The notes: a model not told the origin generated them from the sequence alone. Shown: positions 35,632 through 46,380, counted from the first letter of the stretch. The stretch is DNA of 64,000 bases from Megaleporinus macrocephalus (GCA_021613375.1 CM038716.1:8367491-8431490), one strand, 5' to 3'. Translations and numbers: made by a program.

Positions 35632-35827
35632 AATAACAGTACTTAATAGTTGTCTAGGGCAGCTCTAGCTAGGCAGAGATTTCATGACCTGACTGGTGGC
35701 ATCACATGTTTACAGTCGCTGAGCTCTTCAGAGATCACATGGGCCAGATGGAACATCTTATAGGCAGGCCTATAAGACCGTCTGAGCTGAATACTTAAGA
35801 GGGGTGTCCACAAACATTTAACCACAT
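35632..35827 (-). mobile_element. Older interspersed repeat, right part
   Basis: Resumes with AATAACAGTACTTAATAGTT and continues GGGCAGCTCTAGCTAGGCAG, AGATTTCATGACCTGACTGG, TCGCTGAGCTCTTCAGAGAT and AGGGGTGTCCACAAACATTT, the known 3' portion of the family whose left half ends at 35082. The stretch GATCACATGGGCCAGATGGA is also found near 39915. Confidence 0.7.
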
Positions 35828-36482
35828 AGTGAACCCCACATAAGCAAACGAGGGAGAATATCTTCATTGCCGGAGATGGAGATAGTAGAGATGGATGGTA
35901 ACCAACCTCATAGCCTAAGTGAAGGGCAGATTTAAAAAAAACGAATGAATAGTATTTTCCTGGCAGTGTGAGTCCACAGCGGCCAAGACCAAGCAACACT
36001 TTCTCTTCAGCTCCGAAAGATTTCACCGCCAAAAAGGTCTTTAAGCCTAATACAAGCCATTTCCCAAATTTCTCCTCTTCACATGAAATCTTAGGACGAG
36101 CACACAGTTCATTTACAACGACCGCAGGAAGATCGATCACAGGACATCACGGGCAAAGAGGGAAAAAAACCTCTCCAGTGGACGCGGACATTGTGTTCTG
36201 AACTTGTTCTTCAATGTTAGGCGTAGAGGTTCTGCTGTATTCCGGTCACAGTCTGTCTGTGGTTACATCAGTTTGGCTCTGAAAGGGGACGTCTGCAGCT
36301 GCATCATTCAGCAATTATCCTGTGATGAGTCCGGCCAATTTTGTTTATGCCTTTTTTCCAAGACAAAACTTGTCCTCAGTTAAGTGTTTACATTTTTGCT
36401 ATTTTTAGTATTACTTATCCAGACCTGTTTCCGTAAAAGTTGGGATGTGGTAGCAAATAAAAGTAAGTATAGAGGGATCAGG
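35828..36482. other. Unique region
   Basis: Minus-strand frame of 152 codons (35682-36140) crosses the repeat boundary and is unlikely to be real. The stretch CTGCAGCTGCATCATTCAGC through GGCCAATTTTGTTTATGCC (36295-36352) is non-repetitive and could be a conserved noncoding element; not testable here. Confidence 0.35.
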
Positions 36483-38000
36483 TGAGTAACTGGTTGGTCT
36501 TTCAAAAGTAAAGAGGGGTAGGGGTCACCCAGAGAGGCAGAGTCTTTCAGAAGAATGGGTAGGGGTCACCCAGAGAAGAGTCTTTCAGATGTAGAGAGAG
36601 TTAGGGGTCACCCAGAGAGGCAGAGTCTTTCAGAAGAGGGGTAGGGGACACCCAGAGAGGCAGAGTCTTTCAGAAGAATGGTAGGGGTCACCCAGAGAGG
36701 CAGAGTCTTTCAGAAGAGGGGTAGGGGTCACCCAGAGAAGAGTCTTTCAGATGTAGAGAGAGTTAGGGGTTACCCAGAGAGGCAGAGTCTTTCAGAAGAG
36801 GGGTAGGGGTCACCCAGAGAGGCAGAGTCTTTCAGAAGAATGGTAGGGGTCACCCAGAGAGGCAGAGTCTTTCAGAAGAGGGGTAGGGGTCAGCCAGAGA
36901 GGCAGAGTCTTTCAGAAGAGGGGTAGGGGTCACCCAGAGAGGCAGAGTCTTTCAGAAGAATGGTAGGGGTCACCCAGAGAGGCAGAGTCTTTCAGAAGAG
37001 GGGTATGGGTCACCCAGAGAGGCAGAGTCTTTCAGAAGAGGGGTAGGGGTCACCCAGAGAGGCAGAGTCTTTCAGAAGAATGGTAGGGGTCACACAGAGA
37101 GCCAGAGTCTTTCAGAAGAGGGGTAGGGGTCAGCCAGAGAGGCAGAGTCTTTCAGAAGAATAGTAGGGGTCACAAAGAGAGGCAGAGTCTTTCAGAAGAG
37201 GGATAGGGGTCACAAAGAGAGGCAGGGTCTTTCAGAAGAATGGTAGGGGTCACCCAGAGAGGCAGAGTCTTTCAGAAGAAGGGTAGGGGTCACCCAGAGA
37301 GGCAGAATCTTTCAGAAGAATGGTAGGGGTCAACCAGAGAGGCAGAGTCTTTCAGAAGAAGGGTAGGGGTCACCCAGAGAGGCAGTGTTTTTCAGAAGAG
37401 GGGTAGGGGTCACCCAGAGAGGCAGGGTCTTTCAGAAGAGGGGTAGGGGTCACCCAGAGCAGAGGATTCTTTCAGAAGTAAAGGGGGTTAGGGGTCACTC
37501 AGAGAGGCGGAGTCTTTCAGATGTAAAGAGTGGGAGCAGTCACCCAAAGAGGCGGAGTCTTTCAGATGTAAAGGGGGGAGGGGTTACCCTGAGAGGAGGA
37601 GTCTTTCAGAAGAGGGGTAGGGGTCACCCAGAGCAGAGGAGTCTTTCAGAAGTAAAGGGGGTTAGGGGTCACTCAGAGAGGCGGAGTCTTTCAGATGTAA
37701 AGAGTGGGAGCAGTCACCCAAAGAGGCGGAGTCTTTCAGATGTAAAGGGGGGAGGGGTTACCCTGAGAGGAGGAGTCTTTCAGAAGAGGGGCAGGGGTCA
37801 CCCAAAGAGGCAGAGTCTTTCAGAAGTAAAGAGGGTTAGGGGTAACCCAGAGAGGTGAAGTCTACCAGATGTAAAGGGAGGGAGGGGTTACCTTAAAAGG
37901 AGGAGTCTTTCAGAAGTAAAAAGAGGACGGGGTCCTCCAGAGAAGGCAAAGTCTTTCAGAAGAGGGGTAGAGGTCACCCAGAGTGGAGGAGTCTTTCACA
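36483..38000. repeat. 40-bp minisatellite
   Basis: The unit GTAGGGGTCACCCAGAGAGG followed by CAGAGTCTTTCAGAAGAGGG repeats with period 40 (GGCAGAGTCT at 36781 and 36821), about 37 copies. The right end (37440-38000) holds variants with GATGTAAAGAGTGGGAGCAG and GTAAAGGGGGTTAGGGGTCA, including a duplicated block of about 180 bp (37450-37620 and 37630-37800). Confidence 0.95.
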
Positions 38001-38098
38001 AGTAAATACTGTTTGACCAGAGAAGGACGGGTCGCCACTTGTGAGTCTTGGTTCCTCCCAAGGTTTCTCGTCTCCTGCCATTATTGCCTCTGGCTCGC
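38001..38098. other. Short dispersed-repeat remnant
   Basis: TTGGTTCCTCCCAAGGTTTC is a word I associate with common teleost repeats; nothing else is visible. Confidence 0.35.
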
Positions 38099-38615
38099 TC
38101 ACTGGGGGATGCATGCTGTGACTTCATGTTTTAATGTTTTCAAACTTCTGTAAGCTTGACTATACATAACATCTTCAAAAGGTTCAGAAAATCTGGAGAA
38201 ATCTTTGCACAGGAGAGACAACAACCAGATCCAGATAGTCAAGATCTTCAGGCCCTCAGACGACACTGCTTTAAAAACAGACCTGATTCTGTAGTTTAAC
38301 AACTGCATGGACTCTCAACACCAGCAAGACAGTTCGTCTCTGCTCCACGCACACAAGTTAAAGCTCCTATATGTACATGAAGCCAGATATAAATAGTGAT
38401 CCAGAAACGCCGCCGCTTTCTTTGGGCCAGAGCTCATTTAAGATGGACTGAGGCGAAGTGGGAAAGTGTCCTGTGGAATCAAAATCTGGAATTCTTTTTG
38501 GAAAGCATGGACAACATGTGGGCTAAAGAGGAGAGCGACCATCCAGTTTGTTATTAGTACACAGTTCAAAACCCAGCATCTGTGATGTTAATACTATATA
38601 CAGATGTTATATCCT
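38099..38615 (+). pseudogene. Tc1-like element remnant with the first catalytic Asp deleted
   Basis: The plus strand encodes, from about 38399, a recognisable block starting RRRFLWARAHLRWTEAKW, typical of the Tc1-like transposase segment leading to the WSDES catalytic motif. After VLW the sequence lacks several bases compared with the family as I know it (about 38475), which removes the WSDES Asp and shifts frame. Later words (CTAAAGAGGAGAGCGACCAT, CCAGCATCTGTGATGTTAAT) correspond to the next block. The upstream part (38110-38310) belongs to the same dispersed sequence. Dead copy. Confidence 0.65.
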
Positions 38616-38626
38616 ACAGGAGGTGG

Positions 38627-39368
38627 CACAGTGGTGTAGTGGTTAGTATGGTGGTGTAGTGGTTAGTATGGTGGTGTAGTGGTTAGTATGGTGGTGTAGT
38701 GGTTAGTATGGTGGTATAGTGGTTAGTATGGTGGTGTAGTGGTTAGTACGTTGGTGTAGTGGTTAGTACGTGGTGTAGTGGTTAGTACGGTGGTGTAAGG
38801 GTTAGTATGGTGGTGTCGTGGTTAGTGGGGTGGTATAGTGGTTAGTATGGTGGTGTAGTGGTTAGTACGGTGTTGTAAGGGTTAGTATGGTGGTGTAGTG
38901 GTTAGTGGGGTGGTATAGTGGTTAGTATGGTGGTGTAGTGGTTAGTACGGTGGTGTAGTGGTTAGTACGGTGGTGTAAGGGTTAGTATGGTGGTGTAGTG
39001 GTTAGTATGGTGGTGTAGTGGTTAGTACGGTGGTGTAAGGGTTAGTATGGTGGTGTAGTGGTTAGTGGGGTGGTATAGTGGTTAGTACGGTGGTGTAGTG
39101 GTTAGTACGGTGATGTAGTGGCTAGTACGGTGGTGTAGTGGTTAGTACGGTGGTGTAGTGGTTAGTACGGTGGTGTAGTGGTTAGTATGGTGGTGTAGTG
39201 GTTAGTACGGTGGTGTAGTGGTTAGTATGGTGGTGTAGTGGTTAGCATGGTGGTGTAGTGGTTAGTACGGTGGTGTAGTGGTTAGTACGGTGGTGTAGTG
39301 GTTAGTACGGTGGTGTAGTGGTTAGTATGGTGGTGGAGTGGTTAGTATGGTGGTGGAGTGGTTAGTAT
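38627..39368. repeat. 20-bp minisatellite made of the SINE A-box head
   Basis: About 38 tandem copies of GTGGTGTAGTGGTTAGTATG or the TACG variant, with a few AAGGGTTAG, GGGG and ATAG variants in alternating blocks. Each unit contains TGGTGTAGTGG, a full match to the RNA polymerase III A-box consensus. The array runs without a break into the SINE-like element at 39369, whose head is the same sequence. Confidence 0.95.
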
Positions 39369-39661
39369 GGTGGTGTAATGGTTAGCACTGTCTCCTCACA
39401 GCAAGATGATCCGGGTTGGATTCCTGGTCCGGGCCACTCTGTGTGGAGTTTGCACGTTCTTTACTGGGTTTCCTCCCACAGTCTAAACACATGCATGTTA
39501 GGTTGATTGGTTACTCTAAATTGCCTGTAGGTGTGAGTGCGTGAGTGAGTGTTGGCCATGCAATGGACTGGTGAACTGTCCATGGTGTACCCCGCCTTCG
39601 CCCGATGACGATGAGATTGGCTCCAGCCCACCCGTGGCAGATAATGGATGGATGGATGGAG
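39369..39661 (+). mobile_element. SINE-like element with tRNA-like head
   Basis: Head: A box TGGTGTAATGG at 39371-39381 and B-box-like GGTTGGATTCC at 39414-39424 (consensus GGTTCGANTCC), 33 bases apart as in tRNA-derived promoters. Body: GTGTGGAGTTTGCACGTTCT, GGGTTTCCTCCCACAGTCTA, AACACATGCATGTTAGGTTG, AATGGACTGGTGAACTGTCC. Tail: GGATGGATGGATGGA. Transcription by Pol III and LINE-dependent spread are known for such elements; the family name is not assigned. Confidence 0.75.
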
Positions 39662-39775
39662 ATCCTACAGGAACCCAAACTGTGCAGCAGCAGATGAGCT
39701 ACTGTGTCTGACTTTACATCTACAAGGTGGACCACCAATTAGACGTCCCCTCTAATAGAGTGGACACTGTTGTGA
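39662..39775 (+). repeat. Dispersed teleost repeat, fragment E
   Basis: GTGCAGCAGCAGATGAGCTA, TGACTTTACATCTACAAGGT and CTCTAATAGAGTGGACACTG match the 3' part of copy B. Confidence 0.72.
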
Positions 39776-40084
39776 ATATTTCTTACATACTATAGCATCT
39801 GTTAAAAGCTTGTTTATACAGATGGGCGCCCTGATTGCTACAGAGGTTACGAGAAGTTATAATTTCCATCACTTATGGCAGGACCTCTAATGAGATAAAG
39901 ACTTGGCCAGAGAGATCACATGGGCCAGGTGGAACACGGAGGCAGGCCTATAAGTCTGTGCAATTGCAGGAACCATGTTGGACCAGGTTTGAGATCTCCT
40001 CCAAGAACATCTGTACTGTGGTGTCCTCAGGAATAAAGCTCATACTCTGAACTGCCTCTTCACTTTGATGGCAAGAAAAGAAGT
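39776..40084. other. Unassigned, partly repeat-derived
   Basis: The stretch GATCACATGGGCCAGGTGGA to AGGCCTATAAG (39916-39953) is also present near 35731, so at least part is dispersed repeat. No gene. Confidence 0.4.
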
Positions 40085-40335
40085 TACAAGAACATTGAGT
40101 GGACACAGCGTTTAAAACTCCAGCAGCAGTGCTGTGTCTGATCCACTCACACCAGCACCACATCACTGTGTCAGCAGTGCTGAGAATGACCCATTAATCA
40201 AATAGAACCTGCTCTGTGGTGGTCCTGACCATCAAAGAACAGAGTGTACAAAGAAAGAGATGAACTACAGTCCTGCAAAGTGCTTCTATGTGGTCAGTGG
40301 AGCTGAGGCAATGGACAATGAGTGTAGATACAATG
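40085..40335 (-). repeat. Dispersed teleost repeat, copy F (reverse)
   Basis: Reads as the reverse complement of copies B and G: CAGCAGTGCTGTGTCTGATC, CACTCACACCAGCACCACAT, CAGTGCTGAGAATGACCCAT, GTGGTGGTCCTGACCATCAA, GCAAAGTGCTTCTATGTGGT. Confidence 0.75.
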
Positions 40336-40734
40336 ACCTCACACTACTACACAGATATAAAGAATGTAAAGCTGCTTTATTCCAACAGCAGCCTTCTGTG
40401 TTTCACTCGACTGGATGTTCGTCTTTCACGTGCACGTGCACGAGGATTAATCACAGCCTGAGTATCTAAGCCTGGATTAAGAGCGGAAGTTGTTAAACTG
40501 GTAAACCGCAGCTGTATTTGTTGAGTATTGCGAAGCTTGTCCAGGAACCCTGTCTAAGCTGGACATGCTTGGTGAGGACGTGTTGGTGATCCAGAACCAA
40601 ACCTGAACTTCACTGAAACCTTCTCATTAGAAGTGCTGAGAAACATCTGTATGCGTTCAAGGCACCTCAGAGGAGTACAGTGGACAGCACCAGCGCCCCG
40701 TACGTACCGTTGTGGTCTTCATTGAGGTTTTAAA
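40336..40734. other. Unique spacer
   Basis: No gene or element recognised. A GCACGTGCACG palindromic word occurs near 40432. Confidence 0.4.
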
Positions 40735-40914
40735 GAGTGTGTTTACATGTGCTTAGTAATCTGATCACAGTCACATTTCTGCAGGGATGTCATGTGAACA
40801 GCATACTTTGGTTTCTTAGATCAGATTAAGGCCTAGAAATCTGATTATGACCTCTAATAACAACAGCTAGATATCAGCTTAGTAATCAGATCTCTGATTT
40901 ATATATACTCTTAC
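40735..40914. other. MITE-like sequence preceding the 41-bp array
   Basis: Holds repeated TAATCTGAT, AATCTGATTATGAC and AGTAATCAGATC words around GTTTACATGTGCTTAGTAAT. The following array unit (ACTCTGATTTC, AGATTACTCAG) is related to these words, suggesting the array grew from this sequence. Confidence 0.35.
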
Positions 40915-43095
40915 TCTGATTTCTTTCAAATTACTCATTGTATATATAATCTTACTCTGATTTCTTTCAAATTACTCATTGTATATATACTCTTACTCTG
41001 ATTACTTTCAGGTCTCTCAGTGCATATATACTCTTACTTTGATTTCTTTTAGATTCCTTAGTTTATATATACTCTTACTTTGATTTCTTTCAGATTACTC
41101 AGTGTATATATACTCTTACTCTGATTACTTTCAGGTCTCTCAGTGTATATATACTCTTACTTTGATTTCTTTTAGATTATTCAGTGTATATATACACTTA
41201 CTCTGATTTCTTTCAGATTACTCAGTGTGTATATATACTCTTACTCTGTTTACTTTCAGGTCTCTCAGTGTATATATACTCTTACTTTGATTTCTTTTAG
41301 ATTATTCAGTGTATATATATACACGTACTCTGATTTCTTACAGATTTCTCAGTGTATATATACACTTGGATTTCTTTCAGATTACTCTTACTCTGATTTC
41401 TTTCATATATTTTAGAGTATATATACTCTTACTCTGATTTCTTTCAGATTCCTCAGTGTATATATACTCTTACTTTGATTTCTTTCAGATTACTCAGTGT
41501 ATATATACTCTTACTCTGATTTCTTACAGATTACTCAGTGTATATAAACTCTTACTCTGATTTCTTACAGATTCCTCAGTGTATATATACTCTTACTCTG
41601 ATTTCTTTCAGATTACTCAGAGTATATATACTCTTACTTTGATTTCTTTCAGATTCCTCAGTGTATATATACTCTTACTCTGATTTCTTTCAGATTACTC
41701 AGAGTATATATACTCTTACTCTGATTTCTTACAGATTCCTCAGTGTATATTTACTCTTACTCTGATTTCTTTCAGATTACTCAGTGTATATATACTCTTA
41801 CTCTGATTTCTTTCAGATTCCTCAGTGTATATATACTCTTACTCTGATTTCTTTCAGATTACTCAGTGTATATATACTCTTACTCTGATTTCTTTCAGAT
41901 TCCTCAGTGTATATATACTCTTACTCTGATTTCTTTCAGATTACTCAGTGTATATATACTCTTACTCTGATTTCTTTCAGATTCCTCAGTGTATATATAC
42001 TCTTACTCTGATTTCTTTCAGATTACTCAGTGTATATATACTCTTACTCTGATTTCTTTCAGATTACTCAGTGTATATAAACTCTTACTCTGATTTCTTA
42101 CAGATTCCTCAGTGTATATATACTCTTACTCTGATTTCTTTCAGATTCCTCAGTGTATATATACTCTTACTCTGATTTCTTTCAGATTCCTCAGTGTATA
42201 TATACTCTTACTCTGATTTCTTTCAGATTCCTCAGTGTATATATACTCTTACTCTGATTTCTTTCAGATTACTCAGTGTATATATACTCTTACTCTGATT
42301 TTTTTCTGGTTTCTCAGTGTATATATACTCTTACTCTGATTTCTTTCAGATTACTCAGTGTATATATACTCTTACTCTGATTTCGTTCAGATTCCTCAGT
42401 GTGTATATAATCTCACTCTGATTTCTTTCAGATTTCTCAGTGTATATATACACTTGGATTTCTTTCAGATTACTCTTACTCTGATTTCTTTCATATATTT
42501 TAGAGTATATATACTCTTACTCTGATTTCTTTCAGATTCCTCAGTGTATATATACTCTTACTTTGATTTCTTTCAGATTACTCAGTGTATATATACTCTT
42601 ACTCTGATTTCTTACAGATTACTCAGTGTATATAAACTCTTACTCTGATTTCTTACAGATTCCTCAGTGTATATATACTCTTACTCTGATTTCTTTCAGA
42701 TTACTCAGTGTATATATACTCTTACTCTGATTTCTTTCAGATTCCTCAGTGTATATATACTCTTACTCTGATTTCTTTCAGATTCCTCAGTGTATATATA
42801 CTCTTACTCTGATTTCTTTCAGATTACTCAGTGTATATATACTCTTACTCTGATTTTTTCTGGTTTCTCAGTGTATATATACTCTTACTCTGATTTCTTT
42901 CAGATTACTCAGTGTATATATACTCTTACTCTGATTTCGTTCAGATTCCTCAGTGTGTATATAATCTTACTCTGATTTCTTTCATATATTTTAGTGTATA
43001 TATACACTTACTCTGATTTCTTTCAGATTCCTCAGTGTATATATACTCTTACTCTGATTTCTTTCAGATTACTCAGTATATATATACTCTTACGC
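40915..43095. repeat. 41-bp minisatellite carrying a splice-acceptor-like motif
   Basis: About 53 copies of TGTATATATACTCTTACTCT followed by GATTTCTTTCAGATTACTCA plus G; TCTGATTTC at 41761 and 41802 fixes the 41-bp period. Most units contain CTCTGATTTCTTTCAG, matching a metazoan 3' splice site. A segment is duplicated about 1,088 bases apart: GATTTCTCAGTGTATATATA joined to CACTTGGATTTC occurs at about 41343 and 42431. Left units (40915-41330) are more diverged. Confidence 0.95.
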
Positions 43096-43884
43096 TCAGA
43101 GATACTCAATGATACTGTGGCAACACCAGCTCTGAGGCTTAATAAACACTAGACAGCCAATCTGAGACCACTCCTACATACAGAACCTCTCCAGGACCCA
43201 TCAGATTTCGAGGTCCATGCTTATGGACACAATTTTCTTCAGCTCACACTTTGTCTAAAGGGTTTAGGGCCAGGATTGGGATGACCATGAGGAAAAAACA
43301 TTACTTCTGTGGTCAGTGAACCATTTTTGTGTTAGCTTTGTGTGTTTTGGGTTATTTTGCTGCTGGTAGACACAAACATGACTCACCTTAAGCCTTCCTG
43401 GCCAAGGCAGTCAGGTTTTGATTTGATTTCTGCTGGTACTCGATGGAGTCTGAGATACCTGATCTACAATTCTAGGGGGTCATTGACCCAACAGCCTCAC
43501 AACAACCCACATCCACCACCATACTTCACAGTGGCAATGAGGGACTTTTCTGCATGGCTATCATTGTGTCTATCTTTGTGGAACCCAATCCTTCTCTGGA
43601 CAACACTGTATAGTAAAACAAGTACATGGTCAAAATAACTAAATTTACAACTGTATGCATCAATGAATATAAAGATAAAAGAGAAAGAAACTGATAGAGT
43701 TCCATCAGAATAGCAGTGAGAACCAGCTCAGTGTTTTGTGAGGCAGCAGAAGGAACATCTGTGGTTATGTAAGACAGTAGGATCTTCAGGAGGTCCAGCA
43801 GCTGCAGGCAAAAGCTTCCACAGAGCACTGGGCAGCAGGAGCTCCAGGTGGGCAAACTGGTCCAGAATGGCGACAAATAGGTTT
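43096..43884. other. Degenerate interspersed repeat, possibly Tc1-related
   Basis: GTGTTTTGGGTTATTTTGCT and CCACCACCATACTTCACAGT are words I associate with reverse-oriented Tc1-like repeats in fish. No terminal repeats or intact frame. The part at 43700-43884 is unassigned and ends where the next array begins. Confidence 0.35.
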
Positions 43885-45705
43885 CAAGCAACAGCGTCAG
43901 ACCGCACAGGATGGGCAGTTGTTCAGCATCAGACTGCACAGGATGGGCAGTTGTTCAGCGTCAGACCGCACAGGATGGGCAGTTATTCGGCACCAGACGG
44001 CACAGGATGGGCAGTTATTCGGCACCAGACCGCACAGGATGGGCAGTTGTTCAGCACCAGACCGCACAGGATGGGCAGTTGTTCAGTATCAGACTGCACA
44101 GGATGGGCAGTTGTTCGGCAACAGACCGCACAGGATGGGCAGTTGTTCGGCAACAGACTGCACAGGATGGGCAGTTGTTCAGCATCAGACTGCACAGGAT
44201 GGGTAGTTGTTCAGCATCAGACTGCACAGGATGGGTAGTTGTTCAGCATCAGACCACACAGGATGGGCAGTTGTTCAGTATCAGACCGCACAGGATGGGC
44301 AGTTGTTCGGCAACAGACTGCACAGGATGGGCAGTTGTTTGGCACCAGACCGCACAGGATGGGCAGTTGTTCAGCATCAGACTGCACAGGATGGGCAGTT
44401 GTTCGGCACCAGACCGCACAGGATGGGCAGTTGTTCGGCACCAGACCGCACAGGATGGGCAGTTGTTCGGCACCAGACCGCACAGGATGGGCAGTTGTTC
44501 GGCACCAGACGGCACAGGATGGGCAGTTATTCGGCACCAGACCGCACAGGATGGGCAGTTGTTCAGTATCAGACTGCACAGGATGGGCAGTTGTTCGGCA
44601 ACAGACCGCACAGGATGGGCAGTTGTTCGGCAACAGACTGCACAGGATGGGCAGTTGTTCAGCATCAGACTGCACAGGATGGGTAGTTGTTCAGCATCAG
44701 ACTGCACAGGATGGGTAGTTGTTCAGCATCAGACTGCACAGGATGGGTAGTTGTTCAGCATCAGACCACACAGGATGGGCAGTTGTTCAGTATCAGACCG
44801 CACAGGATGGGCAGTTGTTCGGCAACAGACTGCACAGGATGGGCAGTTGTTTGGCACCAGACCGCACAGGATGGGCAGTTGTTCAGCATCAGACTGCACA
44901 GGATGGGCAGTTGTTCAGCATCAGACCGCACAGGATGGGCAGTTGTTTGGCACCAGACCGCACAGGATGGGCAGTTGTTTGGCACCAGACCGCACAGGAT
45001 GGGCAGTTGTTCGGCACCAGACCGCACAGGATGGGCAGTTGTTCAGTATCAGACCACACAGGATGGGCAGTTGTTCAGTATCAGACCGCACAGGATGGGC
45101 AGTTGTTCGGCAACAGACTGCACAGGATGGGCAGTTGTTCAGCATCAGACTGCACAGGATGGGCAGTTGTTTGGCACCAGACCGCACAGGATGGGCAGTT
45201 GTTTGGCACCAGACCGCACAGGATGGGCAGTTGTTCGGCACCAGACCACACAGGATGGGCAGTTGTTCAGTATCAGACCGCACAGGATGGGCAGTTGTTC
45301 GGCAACAGACTGCACAGGATGGGCAGTTGTTCAGCATCAGACTGCACAGGATGGGCAGTTGTTTGGCACCAGACCGCACAGGATGGGCAGTTGTTTGGCA
45401 CCAGACCGCACAGGATGGGCAGTTGTTCGGCACCAGACCGCACAGGATGGGCAGTTGTTCGGCACCAGACCGCACAGGATGGGCAGTTGTTTGGCACCAG
45501 ACCGCACAGGATGGGCAGTTGTTTGGCACCAGACCGCACAGGATGGGCAGTTGTTCGGCACCAGACCGCACAGGATGGGCAGTTGTTCGGCACCAGACCG
45601 CTCAGGATGGGCAGTTGTTCGGCACCAGACTGCACAGGATGGGCAGTTGTTCGGCACCAGACTGCACAGGATGGGCAGTTGTTCGGCATCAGACCGCACA
45701 GGCAG
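43885..45705. repeat. 32-bp minisatellite open in all plus frames
   Basis: About 57 copies of CAGGATGGGCAGTTGTTCGG followed by CACCAGACCGCA, with CATC/TATC/AACA and CTG/CAC variants. Variant order shows higher-order structure: CAGTATCAGACTGCA recurs at about 44087 and 44567 (480 bases, 15 units), and AGACCACACA at 45051 and 45243 (192 bases, 6 units). Since 32 is not a multiple of three and no register holds a stop, overlapping frames of up to 350 codons run through it on the plus strand and up to 216 codons on the minus strand. None is regarded as a gene. Confidence 0.96.
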
Positions 45706-45769
45706 TCATGCGCCCATACTTGGGCTCAAGGTTATCTGAAATGGGCTGATGTTCAGTGGAAATAATAAT

Positions 45770-45850
45770 AGTGGGTAACTTGCACGTGATTTGGAGCAAC
45801 ACATGCTGCCATCTGGACCTTCCTCGCGTCCAGCAAGCTCCTGAAAAGCC
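45770..45850 (+). pseudogene. Possible Tc1-like transposase fragment
   Basis: One plus frame reads DLEQHMLPSG, resembling the segment before the second catalytic Asp (QQDN) in some teleost Tc1-like transposases. A stop follows within 12 codons. The match is short. Confidence 0.35.
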
Positions 45851-46009
45851 ACTTATTAGGTATTAGGACAGTGCCGGTGCTAGACTGACCTGTCTGCAGT
45901 CCAGACAGTAGGGTATTATGAAAGGGGATGCATGACAGCGCAGACACAGGACTGTTGAGCAGCTCACTTTCGCAAGCAAGAGAGCTGCAGTCTCTAACCA
46001 TACAGCAAC
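45851..46009. other. Unique spacer
   Basis: No feature recognised. Confidence 0.4.
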
Positions 46010-46140
46010 AAGGTGGGAGGGGTTTCTGATAAAGTGGCCGGGGAGCGCAGAATCAATTGCTTTGATGTTATTAGATGAGAAACAGCCGGGGCGATATAAA
46101 GCCAGCGCTACAATGAAACTGCACTGAGAGAAACAGAAAC
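46010..46140 (+). promoter_or_regulatory. Candidate TATA-type core promoter
   Basis: GCGATATAAAGCCAGCG at about 46090-46106 carries a TATAAAG box in a short non-repetitive, moderately CpG-rich stretch (GTGGCCGGGGAGCGCAG, AACAGCCGGGGCG). A start would be expected near 46125-46130, just before a TG/GA microsatellite at 46152. No open reading frame follows, so this may be chance or the 5' end of a noncoding transcript. Confidence 0.25.
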
Positions 46141-46151
46141 AGCAGAGAGAG

Positions 46152-46154
46152 GTA

Positions 46155-46242
<88 letters not shown>
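46152..46242. repeat. (TG)n joined to (GA)n
   Basis: TG run of about 26 bases continuing directly as a GA run of about 65 bases. Confidence 0.97.
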
Positions 46243-46245
<3 letters not shown>

Positions 46246-46332
46246 CATTGCAGTGGGTCAAGTGGGAGATGTATTGTGTTTCTGACACCAAGTGGGTTTT
46301 CAGTTAGTGTGAAAGAATAATGTGATCTTTAC

Positions 46333-46377
<45 letters not shown>
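46333..46377. repeat. (CA)n microsatellite
   Basis: CA dinucleotide run of about 45 bases. Confidence 0.96.

Positions 46378-46380
<3 letters not shown>

Noticed and set aside
35682..36140. 152-codon minus-strand gene
   Set aside because: It runs across the boundary of a dispersed repeat and shows no domain.
39369..39440. tRNA gene
   Set aside because: A-box and B-box motifs are present but the sequence continues as a dispersed SINE-like body; no cloverleaf with acceptor stem was evident.
43738..45765. Several overlapping 150-350-codon proteins on both strands
   Set aside because: All derive from a stop-free 32-bp tandem unit; overlapping frames on both strands cannot all be genes and none has other support.
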